A stretch of 64,000 bases of DNA, taken from the NCBI RefSeq assembly GCF_018294505.1, contig NC_057801.1, forward strand, positions 200,078,538-200,142,537, given 5' to 3'. A model generated the notes under the pieces. The model saw nothing but the letters and a program-made list of their open reading frames with translations, made no database searches and was not told the DNA's origin. The position numbers and the translations under genes are program-made. This DNA comes from Triticum aestivum. Taxonomy: Eukaryota > Streptophyta > Magnoliopsida > Poales > Poaceae. This document shows positions 23,471-35,038 of this stretch, one piece after another (position 1 is the stretch's first letter; each line of letters opens with the position of its first letter).

Positions 23471-24390
23471 ATGGAGCACGACCGAGACGAGGAAGCAGAA
23501 CGGGTGTTGGGGGACATAATCATAGCCGAAGCTGATGTCATGTCGTATCTCAATGAAACCGATGGTCTGGAAGGACAGGGTGAAGAAGTAGGCCACGGTT
23601 ATCGAACAACGGAGGAGAAAGGACATGATTATGCTGGCTCCGGTGACCGAATGCCGGTGCAAGAAGGAGGCCCTGATGACGGCTCCGGTGACCGAACAGA
23701 GTCCGGCCAGGTATATATATTAATTAAGCCTGTGCTGACTAGCTAATTGATGCATTCATTGTTTTGGTATCTACACATATTAACTCTCATCTTTCTTCTT
23801 ATTTCTAGCCCTCCGGATCGAGCACAACGTCGGTAAAGAGACGAGGCCCGAAGAAAAAGTTGTGCTCGGATGAAAGTTTCACGATCACAGAAATCGCGCG
23901 TGATGGCCAACCGATTGAACCCCTCCGGACCAAGGAGGCATTTACTTCTCAGTGCGGGATTCTTGTTAAGGACATGATCCCGATCAGCATCGAGCTATGG
24001 ATTCAGCCTAAGGATGAAGAGCTTCAAGTTTCTTTTGTTGAAGATAGACAGAAAGATGATCTTTGGAGAGCGCTGAAGGTAAACTTCACCCTACCAGAAG
24101 AGGAGAATCCGGAGAATCCAATTATGGAGCCAATGGTCAAGTCCTTTGCATTCAAGAAGATGGCAGATCTATTCAGGAGGTGGAAGAATGAGCTGAAAGC
24201 AAAGTTTGTCGACAAAAAAAAGATACCAGAATTCGTCGGCCGATTTGAGAAGCTCAGAGATCAATGGGATGTATTTGTGGCCAACAAGACATCGGAGTGT
24301 AGTAAGAAGATGTCAGCGACAAACAAGACAAATGCTGCGAAGAAGGAGCATCACCATTGCACGGGGTCAGGTGGCTACCTCAAAGCCTGA
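23471..24390 (+). CDS. Transposase_24-type (En/Spm) gene, array unit 4, the only uninterrupted copy
   Basis: Exon a 23471-23710 (80 codons, acidic, MEHDRDEEAERVLGD... to TESGQ) and exon b 23809-24390 (193 codons plus TGA) join in phase 0 across a 98-bp intron (GTATAT...TTTCTAG), for a product of about 273 residues. After a basic KRRGPKKK stretch (a likely nuclear signal) comes the Transposase_24 region: LVKDMIPISIELW, ALKVNFTLPEEE, FAFKKMADLFRRWKNELKAK, PEFVGRFEKLRDQWD, SKKMSATNK and GSGGYLKA. The ATG is the first in frame after an acceptor-like TTTGCAG, so an upstream exon could exist in a full CACTA element. The usual large CACTA transposase is absent from the array, so autonomous movement is not expected. 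Expression is unknown. Confidence 0.65.
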
Positions 24391-25190
24391 CCGTTTCAGC
24401 GGATCAATCTTTTTGTTCTGCAAATTTTGATATATTATATGTATTTTTCCGAATTAGGATGATTTAGTTATGATTTTTTCAAGTTTGAAAATTGCCCTAT
24501 ATTCCCGGTTTGTGTCTCCAACCGGGACTATAGGTTAGACCCCTTTAGTGCCGGTTCGTGGCACGAACCGGTACTAAAGGTTGGCCCTTTAGTACTAATA
24601 GCAAGACTCCGCCCATGTCCTCAGGAACAAACGTAACTACTCACAAAGCCAATTCATGTTCATAACCAGAGGAGTAATAATATGCATTAAGGATCTAAAC
24701 ATATGATCTTCCACCAAGTAAACCAATTAGCATCAACTACAAGGAGTAATTAACACTAGTAGCAACCCATAGGTACCAATTTGTGGTTTTGATACAAGAT
24801 TGGATACAAGAGATGAACTAGGGTTTTGAGAGGAGATGGTGTTGGTGAAGATGTTGATGGAGATTGACGCCCTCCCGATGAGAGGATCGTTGGTGATGAT
24901 GATGGTGATGATTTCCCCCTCCCGAAGGGAAGTTTCCCCGGTAGAACAGCTCTGCCTGAGCCCTAGATTGGTTCCGCCAAGGTTTCGCCTCGTGGCGGCG
25001 GAGTTTCATCTCGTAATCTTGCCTCAGATTTTTTTTCCAGGGTAAAAGCCTTCATATAGAAGAAGATGGGCACCGGAGGGCCACCAGGGGGCCCAGGAGA
25101 TAGGGCCACCACTAGGTCTACATTTGCCACTAATATATCCATCTGTCATGTTTGTATAATAATTGCCATGTTGTAATATTTGCAGAAACT

Positions 25191-25970
25191 ATGGAGCACG
25201 ACCGAGACGAGGAAGCAGAACGGGTGTTGGGGGACATAATCATAGCCGAAGCTGATGTCATGTCGTATCTCAACGAAACCGATGGTCTGGAAGGAGAGGT
25301 GAAGAAGCAGGCCACGGTTATTGAACAACGGAGGAGAAAGGACATGATTATGATGGCTCCGGTGACCGAATGCCGGTGCAAGTAGGAGGCCCTGATGACG
25401 GCTCCGGTGACCGAACAGAGTCCGGCCAGGTATATATATTAATTAAGCCTGTGCTGACTAGCTAATTGATGCATTCATTGTTTTGGTATCTACACATATT
25501 AACTCTCATCTTTCTTCTTATTTCTAGCCCTCCGGATCGAGCACAACGTCGGTAAAGAGACGAGGCCCAAAGAAAAAGTTGCGCTCGGATGAAAGTTTCA
25601 CGATCACAGCAATCGCGCGCGATGGCCAACCGATTGAACCCCTCCAGACCAAGGAGGCATTTACTGCTCAGTGCCGGATTCTTGTTAAGGACATGATCCC
25701 GATCAGCATCGAGCTATGGATTCAGCCTAAGGATGAAGAGCTTCAAGTTTCTTTTGTTGAAGATAGACAGAATGAGGATCTTTGGAGAGCCCTGAAGGTA
25801 AACTTCACCCTACCAGAAGAGGAGAATCCGGAGAATCCAATTATGGAGCCAATGGTCAAGTCCTTTGCATTCAAGAAGATGGCAGATCTATTCAGGAGGT
25901 GGAAGAATGAGCTGAAAGCAAAGTTTGTCGACTAAAAAAAGACACCAGAATTCGTCGGCTGATTTGAGAA
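25191..25970 (+). pseudogene. Transposase_24-type gene fragment, array unit 5, truncated
   Basis: Exon a (from ATG 25191) has lost one G in the GGAGAGGGTGAAG stretch near 25300, shifting the frame into KKQATVIEQRRRK. Exon b (25528 on) is open until TAA at 25933-25935, an A-to-T change after VD. The unit is cut at about 25970 inside the GRFEKL region, where PR5K kinase sequence begins. Confidence 0.75.
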
Positions 25971-25972
25971 AC

Positions 25973-26023
25973 GTGAAATCCTCTGCTCCACCTGTAGCCT
26001 CAGATCTATCAGGTCCCAGGTGA
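25973..26023 (+). pseudogene. Last 16 codons and stop of a PR5K-type receptor kinase (copy A)
   Basis: VKSSAPPVASDLSGPR then TGA, matching 40765-40815 at the end of the PR5K pseudogene except one codon (Val for Ile). Everything upstream in this gene copy is replaced by the transposase array. The downstream flank stays collinear with copy B for kilobases. Confidence 0.85.
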
Positions 26024-26789
26024 AATGAGATAATCCCAACAAAGACAGCCAACCCGATCATGAGCAGAAATGTTCTGAAAGGAAAAAAAAACATATCTAT
26101 TGTATCTTTCCAAATTAGTACAATCAGAATCCCCTTATCTTGAGTTAATTTTACCTTCAAAATGTTTTGATATTGCAAACCTTCTTGTTCTACAGCAGAA
26201 CAACTCATTGTATTCCATACTGATGTTCAGATTCTCTTTGTAATGCATCTGCATCTACTTATTCTAGTTGAAATCTACAGCATGTTCCAAAATGCTCCTA
26301 GGCTCCTAGCTCAAATAAGGCAGAGAAATGGACAGAGCGAATTCATATACATTTTAGGAGTAGGGAGTAACCAACACAGATCAATTAGAAACTACAAGTT
26401 CTTTTAAGTTCTCCCAATTTGCAAGTCTATTTCTCTGAATCTTGTGACAGCTCTAAAATTCTTAAGTCTGACCCTGTTAGTTGGCTGGTTTTGTTCAATA
26501 AACCTTGATCCACTGATGTTCTCCTTCTGATTACAAACGACACACATTTGGGCGAGTGTTCAAGGAACATTTTTATTACACATGTACTGTTGTGCTCATG
26601 GAAGTGTAATGCACATGACAGTTAAGATTCAGCTCAATTAGACTTTAAGCTGTATGACAGAGGCACAAGTCACACAACACAGCTAGCGTGCATAGTACAC
26701 GAGAAGCCAGACATGAATTACTTTCCTGCTCACACAACGACCAACCATGCCTTCTACTGCTGTGACCATGTAATGCCCCCTATTACCAG
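26024..26789. other. 3' flank of the PR5K gene (copy A), no gene seen
   Basis: Unique-looking AT-rich sequence collinear with 40816-41395 plus 46421-46605. No further open frame of note. It ends at the CACTA terminus at 26790. Confidence 0.6.
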
Positions 26790-26808
26790 CACTAGTAGAA
26801 AACAGGGC
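26790..26808 (+). repeat. CACTA terminal inverted repeat, left end, copy A
   Basis: CACTAGTAGAAAACAGGGC. The first 13 bases match the inverse of the right end (36610-36622); after that the two ends diverge. Confidence 0.85.
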
Positions 26809-27109
26809 TTTCGTTCGGGCCAGGTTAGCCCATTAGTCCCGGTTTAGTGACGAACCGGGACCCATAGGCCCATTGGTCCCGGTTCGTGAGGCCAGGGGCC
26901 TGCCGGGCCTTGTGGGGCCATTGGTCCCGGTTTGTCTGGCACCTTTGGTCCCGGTTGGTGGGACGAACCGGGACCAATGTGCCTCGCTCCTGGCCCACCA
27001 CCATTGGCCGGTTGGTGGCCTAAGCCGAGACCAAAGGGTGGTATTTAGTACCGGGTTAAGCCACGAATCCGGACCAATGAACCAGCCAAGGAAGAGGGCT
27101 TTTGTGTGC

Positions 27110-27820
27110 AAAACATTAAAAGCAAAAGGAATTTTCATAAAATAAATAACAAAAGCAAAAAAAGAAAAAGAGAATAAATAAGTAGAAACAAAACAAAATA
27201 AATAAGTAGAAACAGAAAAAACTTTAATAAATAAAGGAAAAAAGAAAGAATTTTCATGAAATAAATAAAAGAAGCAAAAAAAAGAAAATAAATAAGTAGA
27301 AACAAAATAAACTCTAATAAATAAGTAAAAACAAAATAAACTTTTATAAATCTATAGTATTATTGAACTAAAATTATACAAAATTTATGCATCTAAAATT
27401 ATCAAAGTATTTTCTGTTCAAAACATTAAAATAAAAAAGAATTGTCATAAAGAATTTTTTTGTTAGAAACTTTAATTGCAAAAATAATTATCATAAAGAA
27501 TTTTTTGTTAGAAACTAAAATAACAAAATCTGTTTTTTAATATAATGATAAAACACAATAATATTAAATAGCAGGAAAAAGAATCACTCAAAAATCTATT
27601 TTAATAGTAAAGCTATTCAAAAACTAGTGATTCACACAAATTTCCAAAAAATCAAATTTAAACTATTCAAATTAGAAAACAAATGGCACTAACAGAAAGT
27701 TTATAATTTTTATTACATAAAAGCAAAAAGAATCACTGTAAAACTAGTAAGTATTTTGCTGTAAGTAGAAAGAAAATAAAATAAACAAAGCAAAAAAGAA
27801 AACAAAAAAATAAAAAAAGT
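27110..27820. repeat. A-rich low-complexity internal stretch of the CACTA element
   Basis: Degenerate AAATAAATAAGTAGAAACAAA-type words repeat over about 700 bp, without coding potential. The same stretch is at 46930-47770 in copy B, where it is partly an assembly gap. Confidence 0.7.
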
Positions 27821-28301
27821 GCCACCTAAAGGGCCACCACGACCTGAATACGACTAGAAACCCAACAATGCGCCAGGATTCAGGCCCGCAGTAGGCCCAG
27901 TAGGCCCACACGCACATAGTGACAGATTAGGCCCGAAAGCCTGCTTTAGAGAGGAGCTTGAGAGGGTTGGCGCACAACACCATATAAATAGGTGCGGCTC
28001 TCCCTTAGCTAGCGAGGTGGGACTAAACTCCCACCACCATGCCGTTGTGCAAGGCCCACTGGTCCCGGTTGGTGGCACCAACCGAAACTAAAGTGGTGCA
28101 TTGGTCCCGGTTGGTGCCACGAACCGGTACCAATGCCCCCCCTTTAGTCCTGGTTGGTGCCAGCAACCGGGACCAAAGGCCTCTGTTGCCCGCCCTTTGG
28201 GCTGTTGGAAATTGACCTTTGGTCCCGGTTGATGGCACCAACCGGGACTAAAGGGGGGCATTGGTCCTGATTGGTGCCACGAACCGGGACCAATGCTTCG
28301 T

Positions 28302-28315
28302 GTATATAAGCAGGA
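28302..28315 (+). promoter_or_regulatory. TATA-like site in block X
   Basis: TATATAAGCAGGAC lies just after the last subterminal repeats and before the GCC-rich stretch, and recurs in every X block (near 32309, 48257, 51911). Placement next to the subterminal region fits an element promoter reading rightward. No transcript evidence is available. Confidence 0.4.
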
Positions 28316-29394
28316 CTTGTGAAAATTTTCAGTTTCATCAACCATTTGCCCCGCCGACGACGCCGAACTCATTGGCGCCGCCAGGCTGCCCCACGCCATC
28401 GCCGTTGCCGCCCCGTGCCGTCACCACCCCGCGCCGCCCCGATGCCGTCGCCGCGTGGCACCGCGCGCCACCCCGCACCGTCTTACCGCCCCAATGATGT
28501 CGCCGTCACCGCCCCGCACCGCCCCGACGCCGTCGCCGCCCCGCGCCACCCAGACGGCGCCGCGGCCCCTCGCAGCCCCGACACCGTCACCTCCCCACGC
28601 CGCCGCTGCCCCGATCGACGTCGTCGCCGCACCGCCCCACGCTACGGTCCGGCGGCCTTTCTTTGATGTTGTTTTGTTCATATGATGTTCATATGATGTT
28701 TTTTTGTTCATATGATCATATGATGTTTTTTTGTGCATATGATGTTTTTTTCATATGATGTTTTTTCATATATGTACTAATTTTTTATTTATATGTATGT
28801 ATGTTCTCTGTGTATATATGTTCATATATGCAAAAGTTAGATTTTTAGAAAAGTTTTATCTATGTATGTTCTCTGATTTAGTGCATTTTGGGTTAGTTTC
28901 ATTTTTAGAAAAGTTTTATATATTTAGGAAGAAGGAAGAGAATGAAGAAGGAAGAAGAAGAAAAAGTTTTATATATGCAAAAGTTACATTTTTAGAAAAC
29001 TTTTATATATCTAGCTAGGAAGAAGGAAGAATAAGAAAAAGAAGGAGAAGAAAAATGAAAATAATAAGAAGAGGAAGAAGGAGAGGAAGAAAGGAGAATA
29101 AGAGGAGAGGAAGAAGAGGAGAAATAAATAAGAAGAGAAAAAAGAAAAAAATGGAGAAGAAGAGAAGAAAAAAAATAGTCTATTTTTTCTTCTTCACCTC
29201 TATTCCTTTCTTCTTCTCCTCTTTTTTTCTTCGATTTCTCCTCTCTCTATTCCTTTCTTCTTCTCCTCTTGTTTTTAATTCTTCTTCCTCTTCTTATTTT
29301 TTATCGGGTATGTCTTTGTTGATATACCACCTCCCCGATAACTTTGACAAGGGGGGGGGTTGATATACCCCTCCCCAATAACTTCGACATGAGA

Positions 29395-29540
29395 AGGGGG
29401 AGGGGTTGAGGGTTCAAGGGTCGTCGAGGGTTCGAGGGTTTGAGGGTCGAGGGGTCGAGGGTTCGAGGGTTCTAGGGTTCTAGGGTCGAGGGTTCGAGGG
29501 TTCTATGGCCGAGGGTCGAGGGTTCGAGGGTTCTAGGAAT
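29395..29540 (+). repeat. GAGGGTTCGAGGGTCG minisatellite
   Basis: Short units of GAGGGTT(C/T)GAGGGTCGAGG type in tandem, with length variants. It also occurs at about 33418-33495 (shorter) and 53325-53455, so copy number differs between X blocks. Confidence 0.85.
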
Positions 29541-30162
29541 ATGCAAAAGTTAGAATTTTTAATGTTAACTTCATAGAATAATTTTGGTGATATTATTGTC
29601 GAATATGCAAATAATATGTCAATTTTTTTGTAGTAGATGATGATGATATATGAAAACTTGGTCAATTTTTTCTGTTCTAATTTTGTTCGATGAATGTTTT
29701 CTGTTAAAACTCGTATTAAGTTTGATCAATGAATGTTTCATGGGAGAGAGGGAGTAAAAACTCATCAGACATGAGGGGGGAGGAGTCCCCTCTGGTTCCT
29801 AACTCTCTCGGAAATTCAACATATATTCAACATGAGGGGGGGAGGTCGTTACCCCCTCCCCGATAACTTCGACATGAGGGGGGTAGATATACCCCCTCCC
29901 CGATAACATTTTTTTCCATGTATGTATGTCGTCGTTGTCGATATACCCCCTCCTTTACTAAGTTAAAAGAGTGTTGCCGTCGAGGCCACCCCGGACCCTT
30001 TAAGCGTTGCCGAGGCCACTCCAAACCCTAGAGAAGCGTCGAGGCCATTAATTAATATAATTCCTTGTTGTGAATAGCTATAGCTAGGTCTACATTTGCC
30101 ACTAATATATCCATCTGTCATGTTTGTATAATAATTGCCATGTTGTAATATTTGTAGAAACT

Positions 30163-31082
30163 ATGGAGCACGACCGAGACAAGGAAGCAGAACGGGTGTT
30201 GGGGGACATAATCATAGCCGAAGGTGATGTCATGTCGTATCTCAATGAAACCGATGGTCTGGAAGAAGAGGGTGAAGAAGCAGGCCACGGTTATCGAACA
30301 ATGGAGGAGAAAGGACATGATTATGATGGCTCCGGTGACCGAATGCCGGTGCAAGAAGGAGGCCCTGATGACGGCTCCGATGACCGAACAGAGTCCGGCC
30401 AGGTATATATATTAATTAAGCATGTGCTGACTAGCTAATTGATGCATTCATTGTTTTGGTATCTACACATATTAACTCTCATCTTTCTTCTTATTTCTAT
30501 CCCTCCGGATCGAGCACAACGTCGGTAAAGAGACGAGGCCCGAAGAAAAATTTGCGCTCGAATGAAAGTTTCACGATCACAGCAATCGCGCGCGATGGCC
30601 AACCAATTGAACCCCTCTGGAGCAAGGAGGCATTTACTGCTCAGTGCGGGATTCTTGTTAGGGACATGATCCCGATCAGCATCGAGCTATGGAATCAGTC
30701 TAAGGATGAAGAGCTTCAAGTTTCTTTTGTTCAAGATAGACAGAAAGATGAACTTTGGAGAGCGCTGAAGGTAAACTTCACCCTAGCAGAAGAGAAGAAT
30801 CCGGAGAATCCAATTATGGAGCAAATGGTCAAGTCCTTTGCATTCAACAAGATGGCAGATCTATTCAGGAGGTGGAAGAATGAGCTGAAAGCAAAGTTTG
30901 TCGACAAAAAAAAGACACCAGAATTCGTCGGCCGATTTGAGAAGCTCAGAGATCAATGGGATGCATTTGTGGCCAACAAGACATCGGAGTGTAGTAAGAA
31001 GATGTCAGCGACAAACAAGATAAATGCTGCGAAGAAGGAGCATCACCATCGCACAGTGTCAGGTGGCTACCTCAAAGCCTGA
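30163..31082 (+). pseudogene. Transposase_24-type gene fragment, first Y unit of CACTA copy A
   Basis: Exon a 30163-30402 and exon b 30501-31082 are both open. The intron acceptor has changed from TTTCTAG to TTTCTAT (30494-30500), so normal splicing is probably lost. The TTTGTAG before exon a is also altered from TTTGCAG. The intron happens to be open in the exon b frame from 30456. The same acceptor change is in copy B (50096-50102), so it predates the segmental duplication. Confidence 0.75.
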
Positions 31083-31800
31083 CCGTTTCAGCGGATCAAT
31101 CTTTTTGTTCTGCAAATTTTGATATATTGTATGTATTTTTCTGAATTAGGATGATTTAGTTATGATTTTTTCAAGTTTGAAAATTGCCCTATATTCCCGG
31201 TTGTGTCTCCAACCGGGAGTATAGGTTAGACCCCTTTAGTGCCGGTTCGTGGCACGAACCGGTACTAAAGGTTGGCCCTTTAGTACTAATAGCAAGACTT
31301 CACCCATGTCCTCAGGAACAAACGTAACTACTCACAAAGCCAATTCATGTTCATAACCAGAGGATTAATAATATGCATTAAGGATCTAAACATATGATCT
31401 TCCACCAAGTAAACCAATTAGCATCAACTACAAGGAGTAATCAACACTACTAGGAACCCACAGGTACCAATTTGTGGTTTTGATACAAGATTGGATACAA
31501 GAGATGAACTAGGGTTTTGAGAGGAGATGGTGTTGGTGAAGATGTTGATGGAGATTGACCCCCTCCCGATGAGAGGATCGTTGGTGATGACGATGGTGAT
31601 GATTTCCCCCTCCCGAAGGGAGGTTTCCCTGGCAGAACAGCTCTGCCTGAACCCTAGATTGGTTCCGCCAAGGTTCCGCCTCGTGGCGGCGGAGTTTCAT
31701 CTCGTAATCTTGCCTCAGATTTTTTTTCCAGGGTAAAAGCCTTCATATAGAAGAAGATGGGCACCGGAGGGCCACCAGGGGGCCTAGTGGACAGGGCCAC

Positions 31801-34040
31801 CATGACCTAAAGGGCCACCTAAAGGGCCACCTAAAGGGCCACCACGACCTGAATACGACTAGAAACCCAACAATGCGCCAGGATTCAGGCCCGCAGTAGG
31901 CCCAGTAGGCCCACACGCACATAGTGACAGATTAGGCCCGAAAGCCTGCTTTAGAGAGGAGCTCGAGAGGGTTGGCGCACAACACCATATAAATAGGTGC
32001 GGCTCTCCCTTAGCTAGCGAGGTGGGACTAAACTCCCACCACCATGCCGTTGTGCAAGGCCCACTGGTCCCGGTTGGTGGCACCAACCGAAACTAAAGTG
32101 GTGCATTGGTCCCGGTTGGTGCCACGAACCGGTACCAATGCCCCCCCTTTAGTCCTGGTTGGTGCCAGCAACCGGGACCAAAGGCCTCTGTTGCCCGCCC
32201 TTTGGGCTGTTGGAAATTGACCTTTGGTCCCGGTTGATGGCACCAACCGGGACTAAAGGGGGGCATTGGTCCTGATTGGTGCCACGAACCGGGACCAATG
32301 CTTCGTGTATATAAGCAGGACTTGTGTGAAAATTTTCAGTTTCATCGACCATTTGCCCCGCCAACGACGCCGAACTCATCGGCGCCGCCAGGCTGCCCCA
32401 CGCCATCGCCGTCGCCGCCCTGCGCCGTCACCACCCCGCGCCGCCCCGACGCCGTCGCCGCGCGGCACCGCGCGCCACCCCGCGCCGTCTTACCGCCCCA
32501 ACGCTGTTCCCGTCACCGCCCCGCACCGCCCCGACGCCGTCGCCGCCCCGCGCCACCCAGACGGCGCCGCGGCCCCTCGCAGCCCCGACGCCTTCACCTC
32601 CCCACGCCGCCCCTGCCCCGATCGACGTCGTCGCCGCACCACCCCACGCTACGGTCCGGCGGCCTTTCTTTGATGTTGTTTTGTTCATATGATGTTCATA
32701 TGATGTTTTTTTGTTCATATGATCATATGATGTTTGTTTGTGCATATGATGTTTTTTCATATATGTACTAATTTTTTATTTATATGTATGTATGTTCTTT
32801 GTGTATATATGTTCATATATGCAAAAGTTAGATTTTTAGAAAAGTTTTATCTATGTATGTTCTCTGATTTAGTGCATTTTGGGTTAGTTTCATTTTTAGA
32901 AAAGTTTTATATATTTAGGAAGAAGGAAGAGAATGAAGAAGGAAGAAGAAGAAAAAGTTTTATATATGCAAAAGTTACATTTTTAGAAAACTTTTATATA
33001 TCTAGCAAGGAAGAAGGAAGAAGGAAGAAGAAGAAAAAGAAGGAAGAAGAAGAAAAAGAAGGAGAGGAAAAATGAAAATAATAAGAAGAGGAAGGAGAGG
33101 AAGAAAGGAGAATAAGAGGAGAGGAAGAAGAGGAGAAATAAATAAGAAGAGAAAAAAGAAAAAAAAAGGAGAAGAAGAGAAGAAAAAAAATTAGTCTATT
33201 TTTTCTTCTTCACCTCTATTCCTTTCTTCTTCTCCTCTTTTTTTCTTTGATTTCTCCTCTCTCTATTCCTTTCTTCTTCTCCTCTTGTTTTTTATTCTTC
33301 TTCCTCTTCTTATTTTTTATCGGGTATGTCTTTGTCGATATACCACCTCCCCGATAACTTCGACATGGGAGGGGGGGTTGATATACCCCTCCCCGATAAC
33401 TTCGACATGAGAGGGGGGAGGGGGTTGAGGGTTCGAGGGTCGTCGAGGGTTCGAGGGTTTGAGGGTCGAGGGGTCGAGGGTTCTAGGGTTCTAGGAATAT
33501 GCAAAAGTGAGAATTTTTAATGTTAACTTCATAGAATCTTTTTGGTGATATTATTTTCGAATATGCAAAGAATATGTCAATTTTTTTGTAGTAGATGATG
33601 ATGATATATGAAAACTTGGTCAATTTTTGCTGTTGTAATTTTGTTCGATGAATGTTTTCTGTTAAAACTCGTATTAAGTTTGTTCTATGAATGTTTCATG
33701 GGAGAGAGGGAGTAAAAACTCATCAGACATGAGGGGGGAGGAGTCCCCTCCGGTTCCTAACTCTCTCGGGAATTCAACATATATTCAACATGAGGGGGGA
33801 GGTCGTTACCCCCTCCCCAATAACTTCAACATGAGGGGGGTAGATATACCCCCTCCCCGATAACATTTTTTTCCATGTATGTATGTCGTCGTTGTCGATA
33901 TACCCCCTCCTTTACCAAGTTAAAAGACTGTTGCCGTCGAGGCCACCCCGAACCCTTTAAGCGTTGCCGAGGCCACTCCAAACCCTATAGAACCGTCGAG
34001 GCCATTAATTAATATAATTCCTTGTTGTGAATAGCTATAG
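31801..34040 (+). repeat. Block X2 of CACTA copy A
   Basis: Second copy of X after the first Y. The landmark CTAGGTCTAC that opens Y is at 30084 and (as CTAGGTCTGC) at 34041, giving an X+Y period of 3957 bp. GGGCCACCTAAA is repeated in tandem at the Y-X2 junction (31807-31840). Confidence 0.85.
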
Positions 34041-34119
34041 CTAGGTCTGCATTTGCCACTAATATATCCATCTGTCATGTTTGTATAATAATTGCCATGT
34101 TGTAATATTTGCAGAAACT

Positions 34120-35038
34120 ATGGAGCACGACCGAGACGAGGAAGCAGAACGGGTGTTGGGGGACATAATCATAGCCGAAGTTGATGTCATGTCGTATCTC
34201 AACGAAACCGATGGTCTGGAAGGAGAGGGTGAAGAAGCAGGCCACGGTTATCGAACAACGGAGGAGAAAGGACATGATTATGATGGCTCCGGTGATCGAA
34301 TGCCGGTGCAAGAAGGAGGCCCTGATGACGGCTCCGGTGACCGAACAGAGTCCGGCTAGGTATATATATTAATTAAGCCTGTGTTGACTAGCTAATTGAT
34401 GCATTCATTGTTTTGGTATCTACACATATTAACTCTCATCTTTCTTCTTATTTCTAGCCCTCCGAATCGAGCACAACATCGGTAAAGAGACGAGGCCCGA
34501 AGAAAAAGTTGCGCTCGGATGAAAGTTTCACGATCACAGCAATCGCGCGCGATGGCCAACCGATTGAACCCCTCCGGACCAAGGAGGCATTTACTGCTCA
34601 GTGCGGGATTCTTGTTAGGGACATGATACCGATCAGCATCGAGCTATGGAATTAGCCTAAGGATGAAGAGCTTCAAGTTTCTTTTGTTGAAGATAGACCG
34701 AAAGATGATCTTTGGAGAGCGCTGAAGGTAAACTTCACCCTACCAGAAGAGGAGAATCCGGAGAATCCAATTATGGAGCCAATGGTCAAGTCCTTTGCAT
34801 TCAAGAAGATGGCAGATCTATTCAGGAGGTGGAAGAATGAGCTGAAAGCAAATTTGTCGACAAAAAAAAGACACCAGAATTCGTCGGCCGATTTGAGAAG
34901 CTCAGAGATCAATGGGATGCATTTGTGGCCAACAAGACATCGGAGTGTAGTAAGAAGATGTCAGCGACAAACAAGATAAATGCTGCAAAGAAGGAGCATC
35001 ACCATTGCACGGGGTCAGGTGGCTACCTCAAAGCCTGA
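34120..35038 (+). pseudogene. Transposase_24-type gene fragment, second Y unit of CACTA copy A
   Basis: Broken three ways: TAG at the last codon of exon a (34357-34359, from CAG), TAG after IELWN in exon b (near 34653), and a one-base deletion in GCAAAGTTTGTCGAC near 34853 that shifts the C-terminal frame. The deletion is shared with the equivalent unit in copy B (54082-55000). Confidence 0.75.

Larger units (their letters stand above)
18079..25970 (+). repeat. Tandem array of a ~1720-bp unit carrying a CACTA-type transposase gene, 4.6 copies
   Basis: CCCTAGATTGGTTCCGCC starts at 18079, 19801, 21521, 23241 and 24961, giving periods of 1722, 1720, 1720 and 1720 bp. The fifth unit stops at about 25970. 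By eye the units differ only by scattered substitutions and rare indels. Each holds a two-exon gene fragment of the En/Spm Transposase_24 family, a short subterminal-type inverted repeat (CCGGTTCGTGGCACGAACCGG in most units) and a non-coding stretch. No CACTA terminal inverted repeat lies at either end. The left edge abuts a thaumatin fragment and the right edge the last codons of a PR5K kinase. The same unit occurs singly, separated by another block, inside both CACTA elements (30084-31800, 34041-35753, 49686-51403, 54003-55715). Confidence 0.92.
27831..30083 (+). repeat. Block X1 of CACTA copy A
   Basis: X holds CACTA subterminal-type repeats (28040-28300), two TATA-like sites (TATAAATA at 27984 and GTATATAAGCAGG near 28302), a GCC/CCG-rich stretch (28340-28650), CATATGATG repeats, an AAG/GAAG purine stretch (28930-29180) followed by a CTT-rich mirror, a GAGGGTTCGAGGGTC minisatellite (29395-29540) and ACCCCCTCCCCGATAAC repeats (29840-29910). 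GC-rich frames here are strand-ambiguous and not called genes. X recurs at 31801-34040 and twice in copy B. Confidence 0.85.

Noticed and set aside
18079..25970. CRISPR-like or satellite interpretation of the 1720-bp array
   Set aside because: The units are long and contain a spliced transposase-type gene found elsewhere inside CACTA elements. There are no short repeats with unique spacers.
28319..28738. GC-rich frames of 75-135 codons in block X on both strands
   Set aside because: Low-complexity Ala/Pro/Arg translations open in several frames at once, with no domain. They recur in every X block, as expected of GCC repeats.
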